From contig JACQBN010000010.1 in the NCBI GenBank assembly GCA_016194455.1, positions 1 to 57,115 on the forward strand: a stretch of 57,115 nt of DNA, given 5' to 3'. Position numbers and translations under genes: made by a program. The stretch comes from Candidatus Kaiserbacteria bacterium. Its GTDB lineage: Bacteria > Patescibacteriota > Minisyncoccia > Phycocordibacterales > Phycocordibacteraceae. Of this stretch, positions 9,146 through 17,786 are shown one piece after another (within the stretch, counting starts at the first letter, position 1; the number at the start of each line of letters is the position of its first letter). Under the pieces are notes generated by a model, which was not told the origin of the DNA, made no database searches, and saw only the letters and a program-made list of their open reading frames with translations.

Positions 9146-10316
9146 GCATCACGAGCTGCTCTTCGCGTTTGGCCTCGCGACCTTCGCCCTCGGGGCCCTC
9201 GTGCTCGGCCCATATCTTTTCGCGGCTTCCTACGAACGCTCATCGCTCGCCGCGGCAATTGCCGCGCCCCCCCCGGTCCTCGACCGCGCCGCCTACGACG
9301 CTCGGATGCTCGCGCTTGCGCATATCGACCTTGCTTCGACTACGCTCGGCACAAGTGCTTCGACTACGCTTGGCATAGCACCGCTCGCTATCGCCTCAAG
9401 CACCCCCTCGACTTCGCTCGGGGCAAGCGCCACGACAAGCCTCCCTCTCCTCGTAGCTACTACCACCGCCACGACGAGCGTCTCGGTAGAAGGGAAGCTC
9501 TGGCCGAGAGCCGCGGCGTATCCCAAGTACGGCGCGCTCCTGCCCTTCGACCGTATCGTCGCCTACTATGGCAACTTCTATTCCACTCGTATGGGAGTGC
9601 TCGGCGAATACCCGCCCGAAGAGATGCTCGCGATGCTCGCCTCCACAACCGCCGAGTGGCAAGCGGCCGACCCCTCGACGCTCACGGTCCCGGCAATCGA
9701 CTACATCGCCGTCATCGCGCAGGGGAGCCCAGGACAGGACGGCAAGTATCGCCTCCGGATGCCCGCTGACCAGATAGAGAAGGCACTCGCACTCGCAGAG
9801 GCGGCGAGCGGGATTGTGATTCTCGACGTGCAGGTGGGGCAGAGCACGGTTGAGGACGAGCTCCCGATCCTCGCTCCCTACCTTGCGCTCCCGCAGGTGC
9901 ACCTCGCACTTGATCCGGAATTCGCGATGCGCCCCGGCGAGCGCCCCGGCACCATCATCGGTTCACTTGACGCAAGCGACATCAACTGGGCAGCGACCTA
10001 TCTCGCGCAAATTGTGCAGGCGAATAATCTGCCGCCCAAGATTCTGCTTGTGCATCGCTTCACCGAGGCGATGGTGGGGCACCCGGAGGCGATTCTGCCC
10101 TTACCTGAAGTGCAAGTCGTGGTGGATATGGACGGCTTCGGTACCGTCTCCCGCAAGATCAGCACCTACACCAGCATCGTCGCGCCCGAGCCCGTAGAGT
10201 TCACCGGCTTCAAACTTTTTTATAAAAACGACATCCCGCCCCGGGGCGATCTGCTCATGACTCCCGCACAAGTCCTCTCGCTCACCCCCGCACCCGTGTT
10301 CATCCAGTATCAATAA
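9129..10316 (+). CDS. Signal-anchored extracellular protein, possible TIM-barrel hydrolase
   Basis: 395 residues. A membrane segment lies at about 12-35, followed by a Ser/Thr/Ala-rich linker (about 60-115) made partly of inserted palindromic repeats, then a globular domain from about 128 to the end. That domain alternates beta strands and helices (FDRIVAYYG, IVILDVQVG, PQVHLALDPEF, KILLVHRFTE, VQVVVDMDGFG, FKLFYKND), like a TIM barrel of glycoside-hydrolase type. I cannot assign catalytic residues. The start at 9129 was chosen because upstream codons overlap the previous gene and encode low-complexity sequence. Confidence 0.7.
   Translation: MPPRPKHHELLFAFGLATFALGALVLGPYLFAASYERSSLAAAIAAPPPVLDRAAYDARMLALAHIDLASTTLGTSASTTLGIAPLAIASSTPSTSLGASATTSLPLLVATTTATTSVSVEGKLWPRAAAYPKYGALLPFDRIVAYYGNFYSTRMGVLGEYPPEEMLAMLASTTAEWQAADPSTLTVPAIDYIAVIAQGSPGQDGKYRLRMPADQIEKALALAEAASGIVILDVQVGQSTVEDELPILAPYLALPQVHLALDPEFAMRPGERPGTIIGSLDASDINWAATYLAQIVQANNLPPKILLVHRFTEAMVGHPEAILPLPEVQVVVDMDGFGTVSRKISTYTSIVAPEPVEFTGFKLFYKNDIPPRGDLLMTPAQVLSLTPAPVFIQYQ
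9333..9428 (+). repeat. Three REP-like palindromic units inside a gene
   Basis: GCTTCGACTACGCTCGGCA at 9333, GCTTCGACTACGCTTGGCA at 9357, and CCCTCGACTTCGCTCGGGG at 9405. Each has a short imperfect inverted repeat (CGAC..GCTCG). Read in frame they encode the linker of the 9129 protein (STTLGTSASTTLG...STSLG). Confidence 0.75.
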
Positions 10317-10323
10317 GCGAGAG

Positions 10324-10352
10324 TTGACAAAACGATCCACAGGATTTATATT
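10324..10352 (+). promoter_or_regulatory. Sigma70-type promoter of the 106-aa gene
   Basis: TTGACA (10324-10329), 17-bp spacer, TATATT (10347-10352). A leader of about 50 nt follows. Confidence 0.85.
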
Positions 10353-10410
10353 CCCCAGCGGATGATCGGCGGGCATCCCCAAGCCCCGCCACTCTTTTAG
10401 AGAGGCTCCA

Positions 10411-10731
10411 ATGCCGGCTCAAAAGGAATACATCGTCGCGCTTCGATACACGAAAGAAGCCGGCGGTTACGCGGGCGTTGTAACATGGACCGTTTCTCCA
10501 TCGAAAGCCGCTTTTGACGCACAGTTTAAAGATTACAAGGACCTCGAAGTAGTCGAGGAAGGAATCAGCGAAGAGCGAGCGATCCAGCTCTGCAAATCAA
10601 CGCCGCCCCAGAGCCTCCTCCTGGCCGCGCTCCAGGATGCCACCGATCGTGAAACTGGGCATATCAATTTCCTGCTACTCCGCGGGAATATCGAGCGGGC
10701 TCTCTTCGGGATCCAAAGCAACCTTACCTGA
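10411..10731 (+). CDS. Unrecognised small soluble protein, 106 aa
   Basis: Small alpha/beta protein (MPAQKEYIVALRYTKEAGGY...), acidic, no signal peptide or membrane segment, no family recognised. A segment near residues 46-65 (VVEEGISEERAIQLCKST) looks helical with one Cys. GAGAGG at 10400-10405 lies 5 nt before the ATG. It has its own promoter and its own strong terminator, the same stand-alone layout as the genes at 1342 and complement 25033. Confidence 0.72.
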   Translation: MPAQKEYIVALRYTKEAGGYAGVVTWTVSPSKAAFDAQFKDYKDLEVVEEGISEERAIQLCKSTPPQSLLLAALQDATDRETGHINFLLLRGNIERALFGIQSNLT

Positions 10732-10743
10732 CATTTCTATCAG

Positions 10744-10771
10744 CCCGCGCCGTCCTCGGCGCGGGTTTTTT
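10744..10771 (+). terminator. Intrinsic terminator
   Basis: 9-bp stem (10744-10752 with 10757-10765), TCCT loop, six T. Confidence 0.94.
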
Positions 10772-10788
10772 CTTCTTCATACTAGCGC

Positions 10789-10802
10789 TATACTAGCCAC
10801 TA
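10789..10802 (+). promoter_or_regulatory. -10 element before the TraD-like ATPase
   Basis: TATACT at 10789-10794, 8 nt to the ATG at 10803. Confidence 0.68.
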
Positions 10803-12566
10803 ATGGCCATCGATAACCCCGAGCGCGTGACCTACTTCGCCGCGACCGACTCTCGCGGGAAGAAAATACCCTTTGGCATCAAGCAGAAGGATCGGGACCG
10901 CCACATGTACGTCATCGGCAAGACCGGCATGGGTAAGTCGACCCTACTCGAAAACATGGCAATCCAGGATTTGCGGAACGGCGAGGGCATTGCCTTCATC
11001 GACCCGCACGGCGGTACCGTTGATCGCCTCCTGGATTACATCCCGCAGGAGCGGGTCAAGGACGTCGTCTACTTCGCCCCCTTCGATATGGAGAATCCGA
11101 TCGCCTTCAACGTCATGGAGGACGTCGGCTACGATAAGCGCCACCTCGTCGTCTCGGGGCTCATGGCCACCTTCAAGAAGATTTGGGAGGACGCGTGGAG
11201 CGCGCGCATGGAGTATATCTTGACCAACACGCTCCTTGCGCTTCTGGAATATCCGGGCGCGACTCTGCTCGGGGTCAATCGCATGTACACCGACAAGGGC
11301 TACCGCGCCAAGGTCATTGATAACGTGAAGGACCCAGTCGTGAAGGACTTCTGGCTGAAGGAATTTGCTAACTACGGCGACCGCTACACGCAGGAAGCGA
11401 CGCCCGCGATACAGAACAAGATCGGCCAGTTCACGGGGAATCCGCTCATCCGCAACATCATCGGGCAGCCCAAATCTTCCTTTGACATCCGTACGATGAT
11501 GGACGAACGCAAAATCCTCCTCATCAATCTCTCCAAGGGGCTGGTGGGGGAGACCAACATGCGCCTGCTGGGCTCTATGCTCACCACGCGCATCTTCCTC
11601 GGGGCGATGAGCCGCGCGAATCTCGCGGCTGGGGAGCTCGCGAAACTCCCACACTTCTATTTCTACGTCGACGAGTTCCAGAACTTCGCGAACAAGACTT
11701 TCTCCGAGATTCTCTCCGAGTCGCGCAAGTATCGGCTGGACCTCACCATCGCCCACCAATATATTGAACAAATGGAGGAGGAGGTACGCGATGCGGTCTT
11801 CGGCAATGCGGGGACGACCATTGCGTTTCGCGTTGGGCCGTTTGACGCCGAAGTGTTGGAGACCGTTTTCATGCCGCGCTTCACCAAGGAGGACATCGTG
11901 AGCCTCGATAAGCGGCAGATCTATCTCTCCCTCATGATTGATGACGTCGGGTCGCCTCCCTTCTCCGCCGTCACCATCCCGCCCATAGAAGCGCCACCGG
12001 TCTCGTACCACCAAGACGTTATCGCCTGGTCGCGTAAACAGTTCACCACTCCGCGCGGCGGGATCGAGAAGGCGATTATGGACGAACTCTCCGCGAGTCT
12101 CGCGGCCGAGATACCCGCCGATGCCCGGATGAAAAAGAAGTACGGGGCGCCCGTGCCACCTCGCGCGGCGGTTACCGCGCCGCACCCGCCGAGCGCCCAG
12201 GCACCATACTCGATCAACAGGCGTCCGCCGGACGAGGAACAAAAGTCTGGCCCCGCACAGCGGGGAGATCCGAGGACTTTTGTGAAACGTTCGGCGGACG
12301 CCCAGACCCCGTCTCCGCAACTGCCCGTTCCAAGCAAGAGCCCTGAAGATTTAAAAACAATTTTGCGCACAATGACCAGAGAGAGTACGAAGAGCCAGGA
12401 GCAGAAGAAGTCAGAGCAACAGCAGTCGTTGAAGAGCGTCTTGGCCGCGACGCTTGCGAAGAACACACTGCCTCCTCCGGTGCCTGCGCCTGCTCCAACC
12501 GCAGAGAAGAAGCCGTTTGAGATTCCCGAGGACGCGCTCCGCAAGGTGCTGAAGGGCGATGCATAA
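10803..12566 (+). CDS. TraD/VirD4-HerA family ATPase
   Basis: 587 residues. Walker A GKTGMGKS at about 40-47; FIDPHGG follows; Walker B is HFYFYVDEFQNF at about 284-295; and IAHQYIEQM fits the sensor/TraG-D C motif. There is no N-terminal membrane segment, unlike true conjugative coupling proteins. The last ~150 residues are a Pro/Gln/Ser-rich tail. Members of this family move DNA or feed type IV secretion and pili. No other conjugation gene is nearby, so a role in DNA handling or a type IV pilus-like machine is possible. Confidence 0.87.
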   Translation: MAIDNPERVTYFAATDSRGKKIPFGIKQKDRDRHMYVIGKTGMGKSTLLENMAIQDLRNGEGIAFIDPHGGTVDRLLDYIPQERVKDVVYFAPFDMENPIAFNVMEDVGYDKRHLVVSGLMATFKKIWEDAWSARMEYILTNTLLALLEYPGATLLGVNRMYTDKGYRAKVIDNVKDPVVKDFWLKEFANYGDRYTQEATPAIQNKIGQFTGNPLIRNIIGQPKSSFDIRTMMDERKILLINLSKGLVGETNMRLLGSMLTTRIFLGAMSRANLAAGELAKLPHFYFYVDEFQNFANKTFSEILSESRKYRLDLTIAHQYIEQMEEEVRDAVFGNAGTTIAFRVGPFDAEVLETVFMPRFTKEDIVSLDKRQIYLSLMIDDVGSPPFSAVTIPPIEAPPVSYHQDVIAWSRKQFTTPRGGIEKAIMDELSASLAAEIPADARMKKKYGAPVPPRAAVTAPHPPSAQAPYSINRRPPDEEQKSGPAQRGDPRTFVKRSADAQTPSPQLPVPSKSPEDLKTILRTMTRESTKSQEQKKSEQQQSLKSVLAATLAKNTLPPPVPAPAPTAEKKPFEIPEDALRKVLKGDA

Positions 12567-13320
12567 ATATTTTCTCGTCTTCGCGTTCCTCGCGCTCCCG
12601 GCGGCAGCGCATGCCGCCGTGCTTATCAACGAAGTCGCGTGGATGGGTACCACCGTCAGCGCGAACGCCGAGTGGATCGAACTCGCCAATACTGGCGCCG
12701 CGCCCGTGGACCTCTCCGGGTGGCGGCTCATGGCGGCGAGCAGCTCGCCCGCGATCACGCTCACCGGTTCTATCGCGGCGAGCGGATATTATCTGTTGGA
12801 GCGAACTTCAGACAATTCTGTGCCGAACATTTCTGCCGATCAGATCTACACTGGCGCGCTCCCCAACTCCGGCACCACGCTCACACTCTTTGACGCCACA
12901 GGCGCGACCGAGAACACTATTGTCGGCGGACTCAACTGGGTGAATATCGGCGGCGACAACAAAAGTAAGAAGACCGCCCAGCGCCTGCCTGCGCAGGCAG
13001 GAACGGCAACCAGCTGGGAAACAGCAACCCCGACGCCGCGCGCTGCGAATGCGACCTCGGCTCCCGCTGTCGCAGCGAAACTTCCCGCGCCCCCGATGAG
13101 TTCTACCAGGGTGCAGAAGGTCGAAGCTGCCGTCGGTACGAGCCTAAGCGAACCCACGCATGAAGAGACAGCGGTAATCGCCCCCGCGACGACGACTCCA
13201 CTCGCCGCCGCGGGGGCGGCCGAGCCGACTCCGCGAAGTGCAGGGCTCCTCTCTTCACCTTGGATGTTTGGTTTCATCGGTCTCTTGGTCGCGGCAGCCG
13301 GAGCGTTTATACTCCTCTAA
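12559..13320 (+). CDS. Secreted lamin-tail-domain protein with C-terminal membrane anchor
   Basis: 253 residues. Signal peptide at 1-19 (cleavage near AHA-A), then an LTD beta-sandwich (AVLINEVAWMG, AEWIELANTG, DLSGWRL, YYLLERTSDN, GTTLTLFD; about 20-135). An Ala/Pro/Thr-rich linker follows and a final membrane helix at about 233-252. Bacterial LTD proteins are cell-surface proteins of uncertain role. It overlaps the ATPase gene by 8 nt, hence an operon. An 18-bp palindrome is inserted in frame where LTD meets linker. Confidence 0.85.
   Translation: MHKYFLVFAFLALPAAAHAAVLINEVAWMGTTVSANAEWIELANTGAAPVDLSGWRLMAASSSPAITLTGSIAASGYYLLERTSDNSVPNISADQIYTGALPNSGTTLTLFDATGATENTIVGGLNWVNIGGDNKSKKTAQRLPAQAGTATSWETATPTPRAANATSAPAVAAKLPAPPMSSTRVQKVEAAVGTSLSEPTHEETAVIAPATTTPLAAAGAAEPTPRSAGLLSSPWMFGFIGLLVAAAGAFILL
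12984..13001. repeat. 18-bp perfect palindrome inside the LTD gene
   Basis: CCTGCCTGC followed by its exact reverse complement GCAGGCAGG. Encodes part of RLPAQAG at the domain-linker border; looks like a dispersed palindromic element. Confidence 0.8.
13308..13320 (+). promoter_or_regulatory. -10 element before the epimerase-GT4 fusion
   Basis: TATACT at 13308-13313 inside the last codons of the LTD gene; 7 nt to the ATG at 13321. Confidence 0.65.
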
Positions 13321-15423
13321 ATGAATAGGCAAAAGCTCATCCTCGTGACCGGCGGCGCCGGCTTCATCGGCTCGCACCTCTGCGAGCGTCTCGCGCGTGA
13401 CGGCCACCGCGTCATCTCGCTCGACAATTACTTCACCGGCTCTCGCTCCAACCACGTCAGAGGTGTGGAGTATCGCGAAGGGCACACCAAAGACATCGCG
13501 CGGCTCGTCCCCGAAGACCTTGATGTCATTTATCACTTGGGGGAATATTCGCGCGTACGCCACTCGCTCGCGGAGCCCTCGGTAACGTTTGATTTGAATC
13601 TCCGCGGTACACTTGGCGTTTTGGAGTATTGGCGTGACAAGCGATGCAAACTTGTTTATGCAGGATCTTCAACAAAATTTGCCTATAGAGTGGAAGATGG
13701 AATTGAAGGCAAAAATCTAGCACCTTACACGTGGTCGAAGGCAGCGATGAGCGACCTTATCGTGCAGTACGCGCGGTGGTATGAGCTCCCGTACTCCATT
13801 ACCTACTTCTATAACGTGTACGGTCCGCGGGAGCGCGGCGACCAGTACGGGACACTCATTGAGATCCTCCATCAGAATTGGCTACAGGGCCTCACGCACC
13901 GGATTGCCGGATCGGGCAACCAGAAAAGAGCCTTCACACACGTTCTGGATACCATTGAAGGCATAATCCTTGTAGGAGAAAAAGGAGAGGGAGATGAGTA
14001 CGGCATTTGTGCGAAAGAAACCTATAGTCTCCTTGACGCAGCACGTATGTTTGGCGGCCATCTTGAGTATTCTTCCCCCACGCAGTCGACCCGTTCCTCC
14101 GAGGCGGTCGATACCGCGCGTATACAATCACTCGGCTGGCGCCAGCGCCACACCTTGCCCGGGTATATCGCCCAGATCAAAGCATCGGAGCACCCGCTCG
14201 AGAAGCCTGAAATCGACTTCGCGACTCTTAAACCTAGGAAACGGGTCCTTATCTTTTCGCTCGTGTATTATCCAAACTTTCACGGGGGAGCAGAGCCCGC
14301 CATCAAAGAAATCACCGACCGGATTTTGCCCTCCGATATCGAATTCCACCTCGTAACCTGTTGGTGGAACTCGAAAATTCCACGCACGGAACGATACGGA
14401 AATATTCTTGTCCACCGTATTGGTTTCGGGATACCCGACCCGCGTTTTGTGGACTACCGTTGGAATAAACGCTTACAGCTAAACAAGTATTTGTTCCAAG
14501 TTATGGCTGCGCTCAAGGGTCTCCAGCTGCATGCCCGGTATCACTACGACGGTATCTGGGCGATTATGGCTCACTCTGCGGGAGTTCCCGCCGCAATCTT
14601 TACATTATTTTCACCGCGCACCCCCCTCGTCTTGACTCTCCAAGAGGGTGACCCGATTGAGCACATTGAACGTGCCATGAAGCCAGTGTGGCCACTCTTT
14701 ACAAGGGCGTTCACCTCCGCATCGATCATCCAGAGCGTTTCAAACTATCTGAGCAATTGGGCTCGCGCGATGGGATATACGGGCACTATCGTGCTGGTAA
14801 AAAATGGCGCAAACCCAAACGACCTTAAAGAAAACTACACCCAGGAACAAGTGGGCGAGATCAAGCAAGAGCTAGGTAAGAAACCGGGTGACATTTTCTT
14901 GGTGAATACATCCCGACTCGTATTACAAAAAGGTCATGACCTTACGATACAGGCATTGCAGTATCTGCCGGCGCATATTAAGTACGTCATCGTTGGCGAC
15001 GGCGAGGACGAACAGAAGCTGCGAGATCTTGTGCGCAAGCTGAAATTAAGCGGCCGGGTTATTTTCACGGGCCGCGTCGATCGGTCAATCGTTACGCTTT
15101 ACCGAAAGGCCTGTGACATCTTTGTCGCTCCGTCCCGCTCCGAAGGGCTTGGCGCTGCTTTTGTTTCCGCGCTCGCGTCTCGACTCCCGCTCGTTACCTC
15201 CGGAGTCGGTGGAATTGCTGACTACGCGATTGATGGCGAGACTGCGTGGATCGTACCGCCAGAAGATCCTAAGGCGATTGCGGAAAAAGTGAAGGAAATC
15301 CTTGCGCATCCTGAAAAAGCGCACGAGATATCAGAGCGTGCTCGAAAAATGGTTGAGCGCGACTACGACTGGGATAAAATCGCCCACACAATGCAAAATA
15401 ATGTATTTGGTAAAGTACTATAA
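13321..15423 (+). CDS. Fusion: NAD-dependent sugar epimerase + GT4 glycosyltransferase
   Basis: 700 residues in one frame. Residues 1 to about 295 are an extended SDR: GGAGFIG at 11-17, catalytic YxxxK at Y136-K140, and FYNVYGPRE in the substrate region. Residues from about 309 are a GT-B glycosyltransferase of family 4: an N-terminal Rossmann half with YPNFHGGAEPAIKEI, then the donor-binding half with TSRLVLQKGHDLTIQAL, VGDGEDEQKL and the EGLGAAFVSALA acceptor-phosphate motif. It probably makes a nucleotide sugar and transfers it. The sequence is continuous without a frameshift. First gene of the polysaccharide locus. Confidence 0.92.
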   Translation: MNRQKLILVTGGAGFIGSHLCERLARDGHRVISLDNYFTGSRSNHVRGVEYREGHTKDIARLVPEDLDVIYHLGEYSRVRHSLAEPSVTFDLNLRGTLGVLEYWRDKRCKLVYAGSSTKFAYRVEDGIEGKNLAPYTWSKAAMSDLIVQYARWYELPYSITYFYNVYGPRERGDQYGTLIEILHQNWLQGLTHRIAGSGNQKRAFTHVLDTIEGIILVGEKGEGDEYGICAKETYSLLDAARMFGGHLEYSSPTQSTRSSEAVDTARIQSLGWRQRHTLPGYIAQIKASEHPLEKPEIDFATLKPRKRVLIFSLVYYPNFHGGAEPAIKEITDRILPSDIEFHLVTCWWNSKIPRTERYGNILVHRIGFGIPDPRFVDYRWNKRLQLNKYLFQVMAALKGLQLHARYHYDGIWAIMAHSAGVPAAIFTLFSPRTPLVLTLQEGDPIEHIERAMKPVWPLFTRAFTSASIIQSVSNYLSNWARAMGYTGTIVLVKNGANPNDLKENYTQEQVGEIKQELGKKPGDIFLVNTSRLVLQKGHDLTIQALQYLPAHIKYVIVGDGEDEQKLRDLVRKLKLSGRVIFTGRVDRSIVTLYRKACDIFVAPSRSEGLGAAFVSALASRLPLVTSGVGGIADYAIDGETAWIVPPEDPKAIAEKVKEILAHPEKAHEISERARKMVERDYDWDKIAHTMQNNVFGKVL

Positions 15424-16127
15424 TGAATAAGATGACACCAAAATCCGCGGTCCTCATACACGGCCTCCATCTTGAGGCTAACGGCTGGGAATCGCTCGTC
15501 TGGGGCGATCCGGAACACGGTACGTACGGTACAATTCCCCGGGGCATACTCGAGGCATGGAAAACAAGTGCACACCTTATCTATTGGGGTACGGGAGCCT
15601 CGGAGCGCGATGGCAAGAAAGAAGCAGAGTGGATGTATGATCGCGCAATCTTGGGCATAGCCCAGTTGGCCACCTTGTGCGGCACAGATGTTGAATCGCT
15701 ACAATCTTTTTTGAAAGATCAATCAGTGAAAGATACCGAAGCAAAAGACACGAATACTGAGATCCGTGCCTGCTATGACGTTTGTATCGAACGAGGCATC
15801 GATCAATTAACCTTGATTCCGTATGCGAGCCAAGCGCCTCTCGCGGCGCGTCGAGCGTTGTGGATGGCGCTCGAAGACGAAAAATATTCCTCCTTTAAAC
15901 ACAAGATCACTATCGCACCTAGTGATACGCGCTATGTGGGCGTATCAATGCAGGACATCGTCATCTTTACGCCGCCGCATCGAGGTGATCGGATTGCGAA
16001 TCCAAGCCACACCCTTGCGCGCCGTACGCTCGATGTCATCCAACACTATAGCAAGGCGAGCGATAAAGAAGGCGTCGCCAACTTCCTAGCAGAGTGGGAC
16101 GCACTTCTCAAGAAGTTCGAAAAGTAA
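15423..16127 (+). CDS. Unrecognised protein, 234 aa, YdcF/DUF218-like layout
   Basis: Soluble, no signal peptide. It starts with a beta strand (SAVLIHGLHLEANGWE), then LIYWGTGASERDGKKEAE, and near the end VIFTPPHRGDR. The order (hydrophobic strand, Gly-rich turn with Ser/Glu, late basic turn) faintly recalls DUF218/YdcF proteins, but I would not assign it. It begins on the last base of the upstream stop (TAATG), so it is coupled to the fusion glycosyltransferase. Confidence 0.6.
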   Translation: MNKMTPKSAVLIHGLHLEANGWESLVWGDPEHGTYGTIPRGILEAWKTSAHLIYWGTGASERDGKKEAEWMYDRAILGIAQLATLCGTDVESLQSFLKDQSVKDTEAKDTNTEIRACYDVCIERGIDQLTLIPYASQAPLAARRALWMALEDEKYSSFKHKITIAPSDTRYVGVSMQDIVIFTPPHRGDRIANPSHTLARRTLDVIQHYSKASDKEGVANFLAEWDALLKKFEK

Positions 16128-16131
16128 AGAT

Positions 16132-16683
16132 ATGTCGGAGAGCCTTGGTCTTATCTCCGATGCGATACGCCTTGCAACCCGGGCGCACCAGGGACAGACC
16201 CGCAAGGAAGACGATACGCCCTACATCGTGCACCCCTACGCGGTTGCGCTTGAGCTTGCTCGATACGGGTTTCCTGATACAGTCATTGCCGCTGCGCTCG
16301 CTCATGATGTCGTCGAAGATACCAAAGTAACCGCAGAAGAATTACGGGGCCAACTGGGCGACGAAGTAGCCGATATCGTCGCAGCCCTCACTCAGGACGA
16401 CTCGCTGTCGTGGGAAGAAAAGAAGAAGAAATACATCGAGACCGTCAGGAACGGCCCCGACAGCGTCAAGGCGGTGGCTACAGCCGATAAGGCAGCGAGC
16501 GCCCGAGACCTTCTCGTCGCGCACGCCGCACAGGGTCCTGCGGTCTGGAAGCATTTCAATGCAGGGAGGGAGAAGAAGCTCTGGTTCGAGAACGCGATGC
16601 TCTCGATGTTGCAGAAGTCTTGGAATCACGCGCTTGTCGATGAGTACGCGGCGCTTGTGGAGAAACTGAACACGCTCGCTTAG
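16132..16683 (+). CDS. HD-domain hydrolase, small alarmone-hydrolase type
   Basis: 183 residues. Motifs match the hydrolase half of RelA/SpoT and Mesh1-like proteins: HQGQTRKEDDTPYIVHP near 19-35, the HD doublet in LAHDVVEDT, and TADKAASARDLL supplying later metal or substrate residues. Mn-dependent hydrolysis of (p)ppGpp or a related nucleotide is the likely activity; no synthetase domain is present. It lies 4 nt after the preceding gene. The stop codon overlaps the convergent kinase gene. Confidence 0.85.
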   Translation: MSESLGLISDAIRLATRAHQGQTRKEDDTPYIVHPYAVALELARYGFPDTVIAAALAHDVVEDTKVTAEELRGQLGDEVADIVAALTQDDSLSWEEKKKKYIETVRNGPDSVKAVATADKAASARDLLVAHAAQGPAVWKHFNAGREKKLWFENAMLSMLQKSWNHALVDEYAALVEKLNTLA

Positions 16684-17786
16684 TGCAAATCTTTTTGCCG
16701 ACGTTTCTCCTCTGCGCTCCGGAGCTGGTCGCGTTTCTTTTTGTATTCCTCCAGTACGGCCGGAGCGGGTTGCCGATCGTCGAGAACAGCCGCGAGGACA
16801 TGGGTCCAAAAACGAACCCGTTCTTGGTTGAGAATGCGAAGGTTCCCGGAGCATTTCTCTATAATGTTCGCGTAGTAAGAAATAATTTCTCCGAGACGAT
16901 AGATGCGCATCAGTTTGAGAGCAAGTGATTCCTCGGGAGTGCGGTTGAGGCGCACGTAGTCCATGAGCGCCTGCTGGAGCGGCGGATTATACAGCGCCAT
17001 GAAGTTGAGGAAACGCGCCCAACCCTCGTACTTGTTGCCGAATCGGAGCGATGAGTAATCAAGCAGGTAGATGTCGTGGCCGACGACGCGGAAGTTGTGC
17101 GGTACGAAGTCAGTGTGCGTGAGGAACCCCCCGTACTGCTCGATGATCTCGCGACTTGCTTCGAGGAGCTCCACACTTTTTTCAAGCAGTGCACGGAGAG
17201 CTTCGTCCGGTATGCGCTTGAGAATTTCTTTTTGAAATTGCCGAAAGGCTGCCAGGTAGCCGGCGGCGTCTCGTGCGCCAAACGTATTGCGAATAATCCG
17301 CTCGTGGCCATAGGTGGTGGCGTGTGCTCCCTCCTGTGCCTTGAAGGCCGAGAGCGCGAGCGCGAATTGTTCCTCGAGCGGACGCCCGAGGAATGGCCGC
17401 TCCTGCTCGATAAAGGCTTGTATCGACAGCGTATAGGGACCTCGTTTTGTAAAGAGGATTTCCTCGGGCGAGAGGAATGTCTGGTAGGCGAAGTTGATTC
17501 TTTGAAGCACGGCACGGCAGGTACGTTCGTGCTCAAGCTCGCGTATGCCCCCCGCATCGCTCGTTGCCTTGATGACAACGCGCTTGCCATCCTCGCGGCG
17601 GTGCCCAAGCAGAATAAGCTTGCGCCCACTCACCGTCGTAACCGCCCGCATCAAATAGCGTTCGCCAAAGAGGTGCGGCTGCTCCACTTCAAGCTCGAAG
17701 CCGAGCTCTGTGAGCACGTGCGCTATAACCGCGAGTTCACGATCCACATACTCCTGCCAGATTTGTTCCGCGTCGTTAGTGTGCAT
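16680..17786 (-). CDS. APH/choline-kinase-fold phosphotransferase
   Basis: 368 residues. Kinase fold: KRVVIKATSDAGG provides the ATP-contact Lys, followed by a conserved Glu-rich helix. The catalytic loop is LTHTDFVPHNF (HxDxxxxN complete) and the metal-binding Asp is in IYLLDYSSLRFG. This matches aminoglycoside-phosphotransferase-like small-molecule kinases. In a polysaccharide locus the substrate may be a sugar or lipid carrier rather than an antibiotic. Start at 17786 chosen because upstream codons are in the overlapping half-glycosyltransferase gene. Overlap with that gene is 11 nt. Confidence 0.85.
   Translation of the reverse strand: MHTNDAEQIWQEYVDRELAVIAHVLTELGFELEVEQPHLFGERYLMRAVTTVSGRKLILLGHRREDGKRVVIKATSDAGGIRELEHERTCRAVLQRINFAYQTFLSPEEILFTKRGPYTLSIQAFIEQERPFLGRPLEEQFALALSAFKAQEGAHATTYGHERIIRNTFGARDAAGYLAAFRQFQKEILKRIPDEALRALLEKSVELLEASREIIEQYGGFLTHTDFVPHNFRVVGHDIYLLDYSSLRFGNKYEGWARFLNFMALYNPPLQQALMDYVRLNRTPEESLALKLMRIYRLGEIISYYANIIEKCSGNLRILNQERVRFWTHVLAAVLDDRQPAPAVLEEYKKKRDQLRSAEEKRRQKDLH

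Noticed and set aside
10944-12320. A 458-codon open frame antisense to the TraD-like ATPase
   Set aside because: The plus-strand protein has Walker A/B motifs; the antisense product has no domain pattern and no start signal.
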